Shown here: piece by piece, positions 52,239 to 64,000 of the stretch
Layout of the letters: every line of letters begins with the position of its first letter
How positions within the stretch are numbered: position 1 is the first letter of the stretch
Origin: Eutreptiella sp. 'Long Island Sound 2002'
Taxonomy: Eukaryota; Euglenozoa; Euglenophyceae; Eutreptiales; Eutreptiaceae
Direction of reading: 5' to 3'
DNA: 64,000 nt
Assembly (NCBI GenBank): GCA_964036045.1
Contig: OZ038382.1
Span: 3,060,612 to 3,124,611, forward strand
Notes under the pieces: model-generated
Told to the model about the DNA's origin: nothing
Databases searched by the model: none
What the model saw: only the letters and a program-made list of their open reading frames with translations
Position numbers and translations under genes: made by a program

Positions 52239-54925
52239 TTTTAACCAGATTCGGGTGTTCAGGCCACTGAAGGAGAAGGCCTGAAGTCCCATTGCAGTTC
52301 CCGCCCCCCCCCCTTTGTCCGAACACGGGCTTGTCCGGTCACGGCAACCCCGTCTTTCCACACTTTTGGGTCTTTTTTGGAACCATCATTTTTGCGGGTC
52401 CAATGGAGAAGGTGGTTTGTAGCTTAGTGCAGGCTGCAGGAAGGGTCACCATCGGTGGCCAAGTGTTGGTGTAGTGTTGCTGTACCTCCATGCGCTCTTG
52501 TGTTCTGGGGTGTATGCTGGCCTGTTGCTTTGTATTGTCATGTTTTGAGGGGCAGGGTTGGTTTATGCCTGCAACATGCGGTCCGTGCTACGTGCTGTGT
52601 GGTCAGACGGGCTTGTCCAAACACGGCCACCCTGTGTTTCTGCACTTTTGCCCCCTGAACCAGAACCTGGCCTGTGTTAGGGGGGTACCAAGTGCCAAGG
52701 CAGTGACGAGCAGCTGACGAGCAGCCGCAGCAGAACTGCAATTCAGCTCCGCTGACTGAATAGGAAACGGAGCAAAGCAAAAGCGGCACGAGCGACAGGC
52801 TCCGCTTAAAACAGCAGATGCCATTGGGGTGTGCAAAGTCCGGATGTGCACTTTGCTCCTGACTCAGGCGGCAGAGTGGCAGGATCTGGGCTCCTGTGTG
52901 TGAGGCTAACATTCGGACCAATTTTGGCAATTGTTTTTTAGCACCGTTTTCATCGAAAAGCTTGGGGTGCGTTGTGTGCAGGGTCGTCAGTGCAAAAGAG
53001 GGGCACGTGGGGCAGAAATCGTGGTGGTCCATCCCCCCCCCCTGCGCGGTAGACCCCCTCAATCTACCCTTGTGGTTGCATGCAGGCAGCGAGTATCTGC
53101 CAGGTGGTGCCGTCCATATCTTCATGACATTTAACAGACCAGACCTCACAGCCCACGGGCAGCATACGGAATGTGCCATACCAACACCAATGCGCTGTAC
53201 ATACCCGAATCACACCAATACTGTTGCAGTGGAAATGATGATTGTCCCCGCGCACGGTAGACCCTTGTTTTTGGGCAGGGGGTGTAAGGAGGGGAAACCA
53301 TTTTTGCAGCACACCGATTTGGATTCATGCAGAATCAAAAGGCCCTGTCAACTGAGCTACGGAAGGAAGGAGTATCATTAAGGTCATGTGCGGGTCGGTT
53401 CCCTGCACGCCCAAGGCAGAGGGGGGGGTTAGAGTTGGGTTTGAAGGGGGCGTCTGCAGGGAGAGCCACTGTGGGATGCATCCATATGGTTGTGGACCAT
53501 GGAAATGGGCAGGGGCTTGGGGTTACAGGGGCGTTAATTTTGTTGTGCTTTGTTTGTGTGTCAAAAGGGACAGCAGAGGTGAAGTAGTGAATTTGGACCT
53601 CAGAGAGGAGAGTGGATATGTGGACTGTGTGAAAGGATCCACAGGATATAACAAGCACAAGAGAGCCGTGGACATTTAGGCAATGGTGCAGTGCCACCAT
53701 CGGGGGGGGGGGGGGGTTAGAGTTAGCATGCCATTTATTTGCACCACGGTGACAATTTCCTCACGTGGCAGCATATTGCTGCCTTTTTTTGTTTATTTGG
53801 TCCTCAGAATCCCCACAAACCATTCAAACGATATTGGAGTGTACAGCAAGAAACATAAGTGCGCTGTTTGCAGACATAGGCACAAAGATTTGGCAAACAC
53901 CAAAGAATGTCAAGCAAGGAAGCACAAATGATGAAAACACGATTCAACAAAATATGACAAATCTTCAGGTAACCTTTGGGTTTGTGGTGTACTATAGGTA
54001 GTAGAAGTTAGATGAGAACACCCTCTAGCTTCATTATCCATTAGTTATGGATATTTGAGGCACTGCAGGGGGGGTATGTGCTTTTGCTTGGACGGGCCAA
54101 TGGTATTTTCGATGATTTTTGGATATTTCTTTTCTATTGCATGTGCGTATCATTTTGCCAAATCATGTGTTTGTCAAATCTTTGGGGTGACATGGCCACC
54201 GTCTTTTTGAGTATTAATTGCATGCCTCAAGGCTTTTATTTTGTGCTAGTTGGAATGTGCAACTGCTTGTTTTTCGGCATACAAGATGGCACGGCTGCAA
54301 CTGGATCAGAAGTAGTATGTTTTTGCCTATTTGTGCCTGGTGTGTTTTTAGTTTTTATGCGCAAGAATATACATTGTCTAGAAATGTGCTGCCTTTTGTG
54401 GTCAAGAATAATCCATTTTAGACTGCTGAGTAACATTTTTTATTCTGATTAATCCTGAAATTCTAACGGTGGTTGACAAAAAATGGTGTTCCTTTTGAGC
54501 ACGCCATTTTCTTTTTTTCTTTCAGGTCGTAAATAAGTGATTATTGAAACAATTCAAAGACACCAATTATGATGAACAAATAATCGAAGGAAACCAGTTG
54601 TTTTGAAAACTAGGAGGTTACAAACCTCAGCTTGCACTGCACCACACAACAACAGGTAAAAACCAAATGGATGATTGCTGATCTCCAATGGAACTAGTGA
54701 GCCCCACTAGCATGCACTAGAAACAACCGACTTTGTAGTTTTTTTCAAAACCAACCGTGAGAGCCGCAGTTGAAGGGTGGATACGACCCAAAAAGCTTGA
54801 TTTTGCCATGTGCAAGTGTCTGTTCAGACCATATTTTTTTTCCAGGCAAAACAAAAGGAATATGGTGTATCACCAAAGAAATCTTGACCATATATAATCG
54901 CTCCGATTAATTGGTTTCAATTCAG
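52239..54925. other. Unassigned flank between the nest and the satellite
   Basis: Two ~50-bp similar stretches (GGGCTTGTCC...CACGGC, 52,327 and 52,609) are present. A G-run lies at 53,702. The part after about 53,700 is AT-rich with no gene except a possible zinc exon at 53,817-53,931. Confidence 0.4.
53817..53931 (+). CDS. Possible small terminal exon with a Cys/His motif
   Basis: After a good acceptor (TTTATTTGGTCCTCAG at 53,808) the frame reads NDIGVYSKKHKCAVCRHRHK, then KDLANTKECQARKHK and TGA 53,929. The C-x2-C...C-x4-H pattern could bind zinc and recalls short C-terminal tails of some transposases. It is too short to assign. Confidence 0.25.
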
Positions 54926-54982
54926 GGCTGTCCTTAAGGGACGAGATTTTTTTTTTGTTAAGGACAGCCCTTAAGGACAGCC
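54926..54982. repeat. Short palindromic element, copy 2
   Basis: GGCTGTCCTTAAGGG (54,926-54,940) and its perfect 15-bp inverted partner (54,968-54,982) flank ACGAGA, a T-run and GTTAAGGACA. It closely matches 19,146-19,197 and abuts the satellite. Confidence 0.8.
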
Positions 54983-54989
54983 CCTAGAG

Positions 54990-57900
54990 GCCTTTTTCCC
55001 CCGGCCGAACGCGGGCCATGTCTACCCCCCCCGCCGCCCTCTTTTGGGCACCACTTCTGATTTTGCCCCCCGCTCTGAGGCGGTGGGGCTCCCCGATACG
55101 GCAGGGGTGAGGTAGCCAATTTGCCCACTTGTGGGCCACTTCTGATTTTGCCCCCCGCTCTGAGGCGGTGGGGCTCCCCGATACGGCAGGGGTGAGGTAG
55201 CCAATTTGCCCACTTGTGGGCCACTTCTGATTTTGTCCCCCGCTCTGAGGCGGTGGGGCTCCCCGATACGGCAGGGGTGAGGTAGCCAATTTGCCCACTT
55301 GTGGGCCACTTCTGATTTTGCCCCCCGCTCTGAAGCGGTGGGGCTCCCCGATACGGCAGGGGTGAGGTAGCCAATTTGCCCACTTGTGGGCCACTTCTGA
55401 TTTTGCCCCCCGCTCTGAGGCGGTGGGGCTCCCCGATACGGCAGGGGTGAGGTAGCCAATTTGCCCACTTGTGGGCCACTTCTGATTTTGCCCCCCGCTC
55501 TGAGGCGGTGGGGCTCCCCGATACGGCAGGGGTGAGGTAGCCAATTTGCCCACTTGTGGGCCACTTCTGATTTTGCCCCCCGCTCTGAGGCGGTGGGGCT
55601 CCCCGATACGGCAGGGGTGAGGTAGCCAATTTGCCCACTTGTGGGCCACTTCTGATTTTGCCCCCCGCTCTGAGGCGGTGGGGCTCCCTGATACGGCAGG
55701 GGTGAGGTAGCCAATTTGCCCACTTGTGGGCCACTTCTGATTTTGCCCCCCGCTCTGAGGCGGTGGCGCTCCCCGATACGGCAGGGGTGAGGTAGCCAAT
55801 TTGCCCACTTGTGGGCCACTTCTGATTTTGCCCCCCGCTCTGAGGCGGTGGGGCTCCCCGATACGGCAGGGGTGAGGTAGCCAATTTGCCCACTTGTGGG
55901 CCAGTTCTGATTTTGCCCCCCGCTCTAAAGCGGTGGGGCTCCCCGATACGGCAGGGGTGAGGTAGCCAATTTGCCCACTTGTGGGCCACTTCTGATTTTG
56001 CCCCCCGCTCTGAGGCGGTGGGCTCCCCGATACGGCAGGGGTGAGGTAGCCAATTTGCCCACTTGTGGGCCACTTCTGATTTTGTCCCCCGCTCTGAGGC
56101 GGTGGGGCTCCCCGATACGGCAGGGGTGAGGTAGCCAATTTGCCCACTTGTGGGCCTCTTCTGATTTTGCCCCCCGCTCTGAGGCGGTGGGGCTCCCCGA
56201 TACAGCAGGGGTGAGGTAGCCAATTTGCCCACTTGTGGGCCACTTCTGATTTTGCCCCCCGCTCTGAGGCGGTGGGGCTCCCCGATACGGCAGGGGTGAG
56301 GTAGCCAATTTGCCCACTTGTGGGCCACTTCTCATTTTGCCCCCCGCTCTAAAGCGGTGGGGCTCCCCGATACGGCAGGGGTGAGGTAGCCAATTTGCCC
56401 ACTTGTGGGCCACTTCTGATTTTGCCCCCCGCTCTGAGGCGGTGGGGCTCCCCGATACGGCAGGGGTGAGGTAGCCAATTTGCCCACTTGTGGGCCACTT
56501 CTGATTTTGCCCCCCGCTCTGAAGCGGTGGGGCTCCCCGATACGGCAGGGGTGAGGTAGCCAATTTGCCCACTTGTGGGCCACTTCTGATTTTGCCCCCC
56601 GCTCTGAGGCGGTGGGGCTCCCCGATACGGCAGGGGTGAGGTAGCCAATTTGCCCACTTGTGGGCCACTTCTGATTTTGCCCCCCGCTCTGAGGCGGTGG
56701 GGCTCCCCGATACGGCAGGGGTGAGGTAGCCAATTTGCCCACTTGTGGGCCACTTCTGATTTTGCCCCCCGCTCTGAAGCGGTGGGGCTCCCCGATACGG
56801 CAGGGGTGAGGTAGCCAATTTGCCCACTTGTGGGCCACTTCTCATTTTGCCCCCCGCTCTGAGGCGGTGGGGCTCCCCGATACGGCAGGGGTGAGGTAGC
56901 CAATTTGCCCACTTGTGGGCCACTTCTGATTTTGCCCCCCGCTCTGAGGCGGTGGGGCTCCCCGATACGGCAGGGGTGAGGTAGCCAATTTGCCCACTTG
57001 TGGGCCACTTCTGATTTTGCCCCCCGCTCTGAGGCGGTGGGGCTCCCCGATACGGCAGGGGTGAGGTAGCCAATTTGCCCACTTGTGGGCCACGTCTCAT
57101 TTTGCCCCCCGCTCTAAAGCGGTGGGGCTCCCCGATACGGCAGGGGTGAGGTAGCCAATTTGCCCACTTGTGGGCCACTTCTGATTTTGCCCCCCGCTCT
57201 GAGGCGGTGGGGCTCCCCGATACGGCAGGGGTGAGGTAGCCAATTTGCCCACTTGTGGGCCACTTCTGATTTTGCCCCCCGCTCTGAGGCGGTGGGGCTC
57301 CCCGATACGGCAGGGGTGAGGTAGCCAATTTGCCCACTTGTGGGCCACTTCTGATTTTGCCCCCCGCTCTGAGGCGGTGGGGCTCCCCGATACGGCAGGG
57401 GTGAGGTAGCCAATTTGCCCACTTGTGGGCCACTTCTGATTTTGCCCCCCGCTCTGAGGCGGTGGGGCTCCCCGATACGGCAGGGGTGAGGTAGCCAATT
57501 TGCCCACTTGTGGGCCACTTCTGATTTTGCCCCCCGCTCTGAGGCGGTGGGGCTCCCCGATACGGCAGGGGTGAGGTAGCCAATTTGCCCACTTGTGGGC
57601 CACGTCTCATTTTGCCCCCCGCTCTAAAGCGGTGGGGCTCCCCGATACGGCAGGGGTGAGGTAGCCAATTTGCCCACTTGTGGGCCACTTCTGATTTTGC
57701 CCCCCGCTCTGAGGCGGTGGGGCTCCCCGATACGGCAGGGGTGAGGTAGCCAATTTGCCCACTTGTGGGCCACTTCTGATTTTGCCCCCCGCTCTGAGGC
57801 GGTGGGGCTCCCCGATACGGCAGGGGTGAGGTAGCCAATTTGCCCACTTGTGGGCCACTTCTGATTTTGCCCCCCGCTCTGAGGCGGTGGGGCTCCCCGA

Positions 57901-60900
57901 TACGGCAGGGGTGAGGTAGCCAATTTGCCCACTTGTGGGCCACTTCTGATTTTGCCCCCCGCTCTGAAGCGGTGGGGCTCCCCGATACGGCAGGGGTGAG
58001 GTAGCCAATTTGCCCACTTGTGGGCCACTTCTCATTTTGCCCCCCGCTCTGAGGCGGTGGGGCTCCCCGATACGGCAGGGGTGAGGTAGCCAATTTGCCC
58101 ACTTGTGGGCCACTTCTGATTTTGCCCCCCGCTCTGAGGCGGTGGGGCTCCCCGATACGGCAGGGGTGAGGTAGCCAATTTGCCCACTTGTGGGCCACTT
58201 CTGATTTTGCCCCCCGCTCTGAGGCGGTGGGGCTCCCCGATACGGCAGGGGTGAGGTAGCCAATTTGCCCACTTGTGGGCCACGTCTCATTTTGCCCCCC
58301 GCTCTAAAGCGGTGGGGCTCCCCGATACGGCAGGGGTGAGGTAGCCAATTTGCCCACTTGTGGGCCACTTCTGATTTTGCCCCCCGCTCTGAGGCGGTGG
58401 GGCTCCCCGATACGGCAGGGGTGAGGTAGCCAATTTGCCCACTTGTGGGCCACTTCTGATTTTGCCCCCCGCTCTGAGGCGGTGGGGCTCCCCGATACGG
58501 CAGGGGTGAGGTAGCCAATTTGCCCACTTGTGGGCCACTTCTGATTTTGCCCCCCGCTCTGAGGCGGTGGGGCTCCCCGATACGGCAGGGGTGAGGTAGC
58601 CAATTTGCCCACTTGTGGGCCACTTCTGATTTTGCCCCCCGCTCTAAAGCGGTGGGGCGCCCCGATACGGCAGGGGTGAGGTAGCCAATTTGCCCACTTG
58701 TGGGCCACTTCTGATTTTGCCCCCCGCTCTGAGGCGGTGGGGCTCCCCGATACGGCAGGGGTGAGGTAGCCAATTTGCCCACTTGTGGGCCACTTCTGAT
58801 TTTGCCCCCCGCTCTAAAGCGGTGGGGCTCCCCGATACGGCAGGGGTGAGGTAGCCAATTTGCCCACTTGTGGGCCACTTCTGATTTTGCCCCCCGCTCT
58901 GAGGCGGTGGGGCTCCCCGATACGGCAGGGGTGAGGTAGCCAATTTGCCCACTTGTGGGCCACTTCTCATTTTGCCCCCCGCTCTGAGGCGGTGGGGCTC
59001 CCCGATACGGCAGGGGTGAGGTAGCCAATTTGCCCACTTGTGGGCCACTTCTGATTTTGCCCCCCGCTCTGAGGCGGTGGGGCTCCCCGATACGGCAGGG
59101 GTGAGGTAGCCAATTTGCCCACTTGTGGGCCAGTTCTGATTTTGCCCCCCGCTCTAAAGCGGTGGGGCTCCCCGATACGGCAGGGGTGAGGTAGCCAATT
59201 TGCCCACTTGTGGGCCACTTCTGATTTTGCCCCCCGCTCTGAGGCGGTGGGGCTCCCCGATACGGCAGGGGTGAGGTAGCCAATTTGCCCACTTGTGGGC
59301 CACTTCTGATTTTGTCCCCCGCTCTGAAGCGGTGGGGCTCCCCGATACGGCAGGGGTGAGGTAGCCAACTTGCCCACTTGTGGGCCACTTCTCATTTTGC
59401 CCCCCGCTCCGAGGCGGTGGGGCTCCCCGATACGGCAGGGGTGAGGTAGCCAATTTGCCCACTTGTGGGCCACTTCTGATTTTGCCCCCCGCTCTGAGGC
59501 GGTGGGGCTCCCCGATACGGCAGGGGTGAGGTAGCCAATTTGCCCACTTGTGGGCCACTTCTGATTTTGCCCCCCGCTCTGAGGCGGTGGGGCTCCCCGA
59601 TACGGCAGGGGTGAGGTAGCCAATTTGCCCACTTGTGGGCCACTTCTGATTTTGCCCCCCGCTCTGAGGCGGTGGGGCTCCCTGATACGGCAGGGGTGAG
59701 GTAGCCAATTTGCCCACTTGTGGGCCACTTCTGATTTTGCCCCCCGCTCTGAGGCGGTGGCGCTCCCCGATACGGCAGGGGTGAGGTAGCCAATTTGCCC
59801 ACTTGTGGGCCACTTCTGATTTTGCCCCCCGCTCTGGGGCGGTGGGGCTCCCCGATACGGCAGGGGTGAGGTAGCCAATTTGCCCACTTGTGGGCCAGTT
59901 CTGATTTTGCCCCCCGCTCTAAAGCGGTGGGGCTCCCCGATACGGCAGGGGTGAGGTAGCCAATTTGCCCACTTGTGGGCCAGTTCTGATTTTGCCCCCC
60001 GCTCTGAGGCGGTGGGGCTCCCCGATACGGCAGGGGTGAGGTAGCCAATTTGCCCACTTGTGGGCCTCTTCTGATTTTGCCCCCCGCTCTGAGGCGGTGG
60101 GGCTCCCCGATACAGCAGGGGTGAGGTAGCCAATTTGCCCACTTGTGGGCCACTTCTGATTTTGCCCCCCGCTCTGAGGCGGTGGGGCTCCCCGATACGG
60201 CAGGGGTGAGGTAGCCAATTTGCCCACTTGTGGGCCACTTCTCATTTTGCCCCCCGCTCTAAAGCGGTGGGGCTCCCCGATACGGCAGGGGTGAGGTAGC
60301 CAATTTGCCCACTTGTGGGCCACTTCTGATTTTGCCCCCCGCTCTGAGGCGGTGGGGCTCCCCGATACGGCAGGGGTGAGGTAGCCAATTTGCCCACTTG
60401 TGGGCCACTTCTGATTTTGCCCCCCGCTCTGAAGCGGTGGGGCTCCCCGATACGGCAGGGGTGAGGTAGCCAATTTGCCCACTTGTGGGCCACTTCTGAT
60501 TTTGCCCCCCGCTCTGAGGCGGTGGGGCTCCCCGATACGGCAGGGGTGAGGTAGCCAATTTGCCCACTTGTGGGCCACTTCTGATTTTGCCCCCCGCTCT
60601 GAGGCGGTGGGGCTCCCCGATACGGCAGGGGTGAGGTAGCCAATTTGCCCACTTGTGGGCCACTTCTGATTTTGCCCCCCGCTCTGAAGCGGTGGGGCTC
60701 CCCGATACGGCAGGGGTGAGGTAGCCAATTTGCCCACTTGTGGGCCACTTCCTCATTTTGCCCCCGCTCTGAGGCGGTGGGGCTCCCCGATACGGCAGGG
60801 GTGAGGTAGCCAATTTGCCCACTTGTGGGCCACTTCTGATTTTGCCCCCGCTCTGAGGCGGTGGGGGCTCCCCGATACGGCAGGGGTGAGGTAGTCAATT

Positions 60901-63900
60901 TGCCCACTTGTGGGCCACTTCTGATTTTGCCCCCGCTCTGAGGCGGTGGGGCTCCCCGATACGGCAGGGGTGAGGTAGCCAATTTGCCCACTTGTGGGCC
61001 ACTTCTGATTTTGCCCCCCGCTCTAAAGCGGTGGGGCGCCCCGATACGGCAGGGGTGAGGTAGCCAATTTGCCCACTTGTGGGCCACTTCTGATTTTGCC
61101 CCCCCCGCTCTGAGGCGGTGGGGCTCCCCGATACGGCAGGGGTGAGGTAGCCAATTTGCCCACTTGTGGGCCACTTCTGATTTTGCCCCCCGCTCTGAGG
61201 CGGTGGGGCTCCCCGATACAGCAGGGGTGAGGTAGCCAATTTGCCCACTTGTGGGCCACTTCTGATTTTGCCCCCCGCTCTGAGGCGGTGGGGCTCCCCG
61301 ATACGGCAGGGGTGAGGTAGCCAATTTGCCCACTTGTGGGCCACTTCTGATTTTGCCCCCCGCTCTAAAGCGGTGGGGCTCCCCGATACGGCAGGGGTGA
61401 GGTAGCCAATTTGCCCCACTTGTGGGCCACTTCTGATTTTGCCCCCCGCTCTGAGGCGGTGGGGCTCCCCGATACGGCAGGGGTGAGGTAGCCAATTTGC
61501 CCACTTGTGGGCCACTTCTGATTTGCCCCCCGCTCTAAAGCGGTGGGGCTCCCCGATACGGCAGGGGTGAGGTAGCCAATTTGCCCACTTGTGGGCCACT
61601 TCTGATTTTGCCCCCCGCTCTGAGGCGGTGGGGCTCCCCGATACGGCAGGGGTGAGGTAGCCAATTTTGCCCACTTGTGGGCCACTTCTGATTTTGCTCC
61701 CCGCTCTGAAGCGGTGGGGCTCCCCGATACGGCAGGGGTGAGGTAGCCAATTTGCCCACTTGTGGGCCACTTCTGATTTTGCCCCCCGCTCTGAGGCGGT
61801 GGGGCTCCCCGATACGGCAGGGGTGAGGTAGCCAATTTGCCCACTTGTGGGCCACTTCTGATTTTGCCCCCCGCTCTGAGGCGGTGGGGCTCCCCGATAC
61901 GGCAGGGGTGAGGTAGCCAATTTGCCCACTTGTGGGCCACTTCTGATTTGCCCCCCGCTCTGAGGCGGTGGGGCTCCCCGATACGGCAGGGGTGAGGTAG
62001 CCAATTTGCCCACTTGTGGGCCACTTCTCATTTTGCCCCCCGCTCTAAAGCGGTGGGGCTCCCCGATACGGCAGGGGTGAGGTAGCCAATTTGCCCACTT
62101 GTGGGCCACTTCTGATTTTGCCCCCCGCTCTGAGGCGGTGGGGCTCCCCCGATACGGCAGGGGTGAGGTAGCCAATTTGCCCACTTGTGGGCCACTTCTG
62201 ATTTTGCCCCCCGCTCTGAGGCGGTGGGGCTCCCCGATACGGCAGGGGTGAGGTAGCCAATTTGCCCACTTGTGGGCCACTTCTGATTTTGCCCCCGCTC
62301 TGAGGCGGTGGGGCTCCCCGATACGGCAGGGGTGAGGTAGCCAATTTGCCCACTTGTGGGCCACTTCTGATTTTGCCCCCCGCTCTAAAGCGGTGGGGCT
62401 CCCCGATACGGCAGGGGTGAGGTAGCCAATTTGCCCACTTGTGGGCACTTTCTGATTTTGCCCCCCGCTCAGAGGCGGTGGGGCTCCCCGATACGGCAGG
62501 GGTGAGGTAGCCAATTTGCCCACTTGTGGGCCACTTCTGATTTTGGCCCCCCGCTCTAAAGCGGTGGGGCTCCCCGATACGGCAGGGGTGAGGTAGCCAA
62601 TTTGCCCACTTGTGGGCCACTTCTGATTTTGCTCCCCGCTCTGAAGCGGTGGGGCTCCCTGATACGGCAGGGGTGAGGTAGCCAATTTGCCCACTTGTGG
62701 GCCACTTCTCATTTTGCCCCCGCTCTGAGGCGGTGGGGCTCCCCGATACGGCAGGGGTGAGGTAGCCAATTTGCCCACTTGTGGGCCACTTCTGATTTTG
62801 CCCCCCGCTCTGAGGCGGTGGGGCTCCCCGATACGGCAGGGGTGAGGTAGCCAATTTGCCCACTTGTGGGCCACTTCTGATTTTGCCCCCCGCTCTGAGG
62901 CGGTGGGGCTCCCCGATACGGCAGGGGTGAGGTAGCCAATTTGCCCACTTGTGGGCCACTTCTCATTTTGCCCCCGCTCTAAGCGGTGGGGCTCCCCGAT
63001 ACGGCATGGGTGAGGTAGCCATTTTGCCCACTTGTGGGCCACTTCTGATTTTGCCCCCCGCTCTGAGGCGGTGGGGCTCCCCGATACGGCAGGGGTGAGG
63101 TAAGCCAATTTGCCCACTTGTGGGCCACTTCTGATTTTGCCCCCGCTCTGAGGCGGTGGGGCTCCCCGATACGGCAGGGGTGAGGTAGCCAATTTGTCCA
63201 CTTGTGGGCCACTTCTGATTTTGCCCCCGCTCTGAAGCGGTGGGGCTCCCTGATACGGCAGGGGTGAGGTAGCCAATTTGCCCACTTGTGGGCCACTTCT
63301 GATTTTGCCCCCCGCTCTGAGGCGGTGGGGCTCCCCGATACGGCAGGGGTGAGGTAGCCAATTTGCCCACTTGTGGGCCACTTCTGATTTTGCCCCCCGC
63401 TCTGAGGCGGTGGGGCTCCCCGATACGGCAGGGGTGAGGTAGCCAATTTGCCCACTTGTGGGCCACTTCTCATTTTGCCCCCCGCTCTAAAGCGGTGGGG
63501 CTCCCCGATACGGCAGGGGTGAGGTAGCCATTTTGCCCACTTGTGGGCCACTTCTGATTTTGCCCCCGCTCTGAGGCGGTGGGGCTCCCCGATACGGCAG
63601 GGGTGAGGTAGCCAATTTGCCCACTTGTGGGCCACTTCTCATTTTTGCCCCCCGCTCTGAGGCGGTGGGGCTCCCCGATACGGCAGGGGTGAGGTAGCCA
63701 ATTTGCCCACTTGTGGGCCACTTCTGATTTTGCCCCCCGCTCTGAGGCGGTGGGGCTCCCGATACGGCAGGGGTGAGGTAGCCAATTTGCCCACTTGTGG
63801 GCCACTTCTGATTTTGCCCCCCGCTCTAAAGCGGTGGGGCGCCCCCGATACGGCAGGGGTGAGGTAGCCAATTTGCCCACTTGTGGGCCACTTCTGATTT

Positions 63901-64000
63901 TGCCCCCCGCTCTGAGGCGGTGGGGCTCCCCGATACGGCAGGGGTGAGGTAGCCAATTTGCCCACTTGTGGGCCACTTCTGATTTTGCCCCCCGCTCTAA
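54990..64000. repeat. 85-bp satellite array, about 105 units, open at the window edge
   Basis: TCTGATTTTG recurs at 55,056, 55,141, 55,226 and onward every 85 bp. Each unit has three short inverted repeats: GCCCACTTGTGGGC, CCGCTCTGAGGCGG (variants AAGCGG improve pairing) and GGGGCTCCCC. The leftmost unit carries CGCCCTCTTTTGGGC, a hallmark of the 105-bp family. Units are nearly identical, with a few marker variants. From about 60,750 single-base indels become frequent. No stop occurs in most units on the minus strand in any frame, giving open frames up to 828 codons; these are repeat artefacts. Confidence 0.97.

Noticed and set aside
54958-63976. Minus-strand open frames of 130 to 828 codons across the satellite
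   Set aside because: They are products of an 85-bp unit without stops in any frame; the three frames give different peptides, there is no start context and no constraint, so they are not genes.
54990-64000. CRISPR array
   Set aside because: The repeats are contiguous 85-bp units without unique spacers, in a eukaryotic context.

Overview
The window is nuclear DNA from a eukaryote with a large, repeat-packed genome. Evidence for this is a plus-strand gene with GT-AG introns, a Penelope-like element, an APE-type LINE, a tyrosine-recombinase (DIRS/PAT-type) retrotransposon, Helentron-like elements and a satellite array. A microalga or other protist fits best; the lineage cannot be fixed from the sequence alone. 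No bacterial-style operon, rRNA, tRNA or CRISPR was recognised. Runs of 8-17 G or C occur throughout and sit at many of the reading-frame breaks.

Region by region: 1-21.2 kb carries a candidate plus-strand gene read as six small exons (2,049; 7,797; 9,196; 18,137; 20,420; 21,081), all joined in phase by GT-AG introns. It encodes an IQ motif, a charged helical stretch and a proline-rich stretch. Its introns hold a 34-bp tandem array (3,731-6,020), a Penelope-like element (9,680-13,818) and a degenerate minus-strand J-domain gene (15.4-17.5 kb). From 21.2 to 30.5 kb there are further exon-like fragments, a 105-bp tandem repeat inside a decayed gene, and a duplicated ~170-bp segment.

30,531-52,238 is a nested set of mobile elements. 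An outer Helentron-like element contains two younger Helentron-like elements of the same family (31,133-42,825 and 43,483-51,868). The first of these is interrupted by a 10.4-kb LINE flanked by a 20-bp target duplication. The second is interrupted by a 6.6-kb DIRS/PAT-type element with split direct repeats. Related sequence inside the window gives the empty site for both inner Helentrons, the LINE and the DIRS element, so their order of arrival can be read.

52.2-54.9 kb is mostly featureless and AT-richer. From 54,990 to the window end is an 85-bp satellite of about 105 units that continues past the edge. The same satellite has invaded the endonuclease region of the Penelope-like element at 10.75 kb. 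The retroelement genes look dead, with frameshifts and in-frame stops and, in the LINE, both polymerase-site aspartates read as asparagine. Some homopolymer frameshifts may be sequencing errors.
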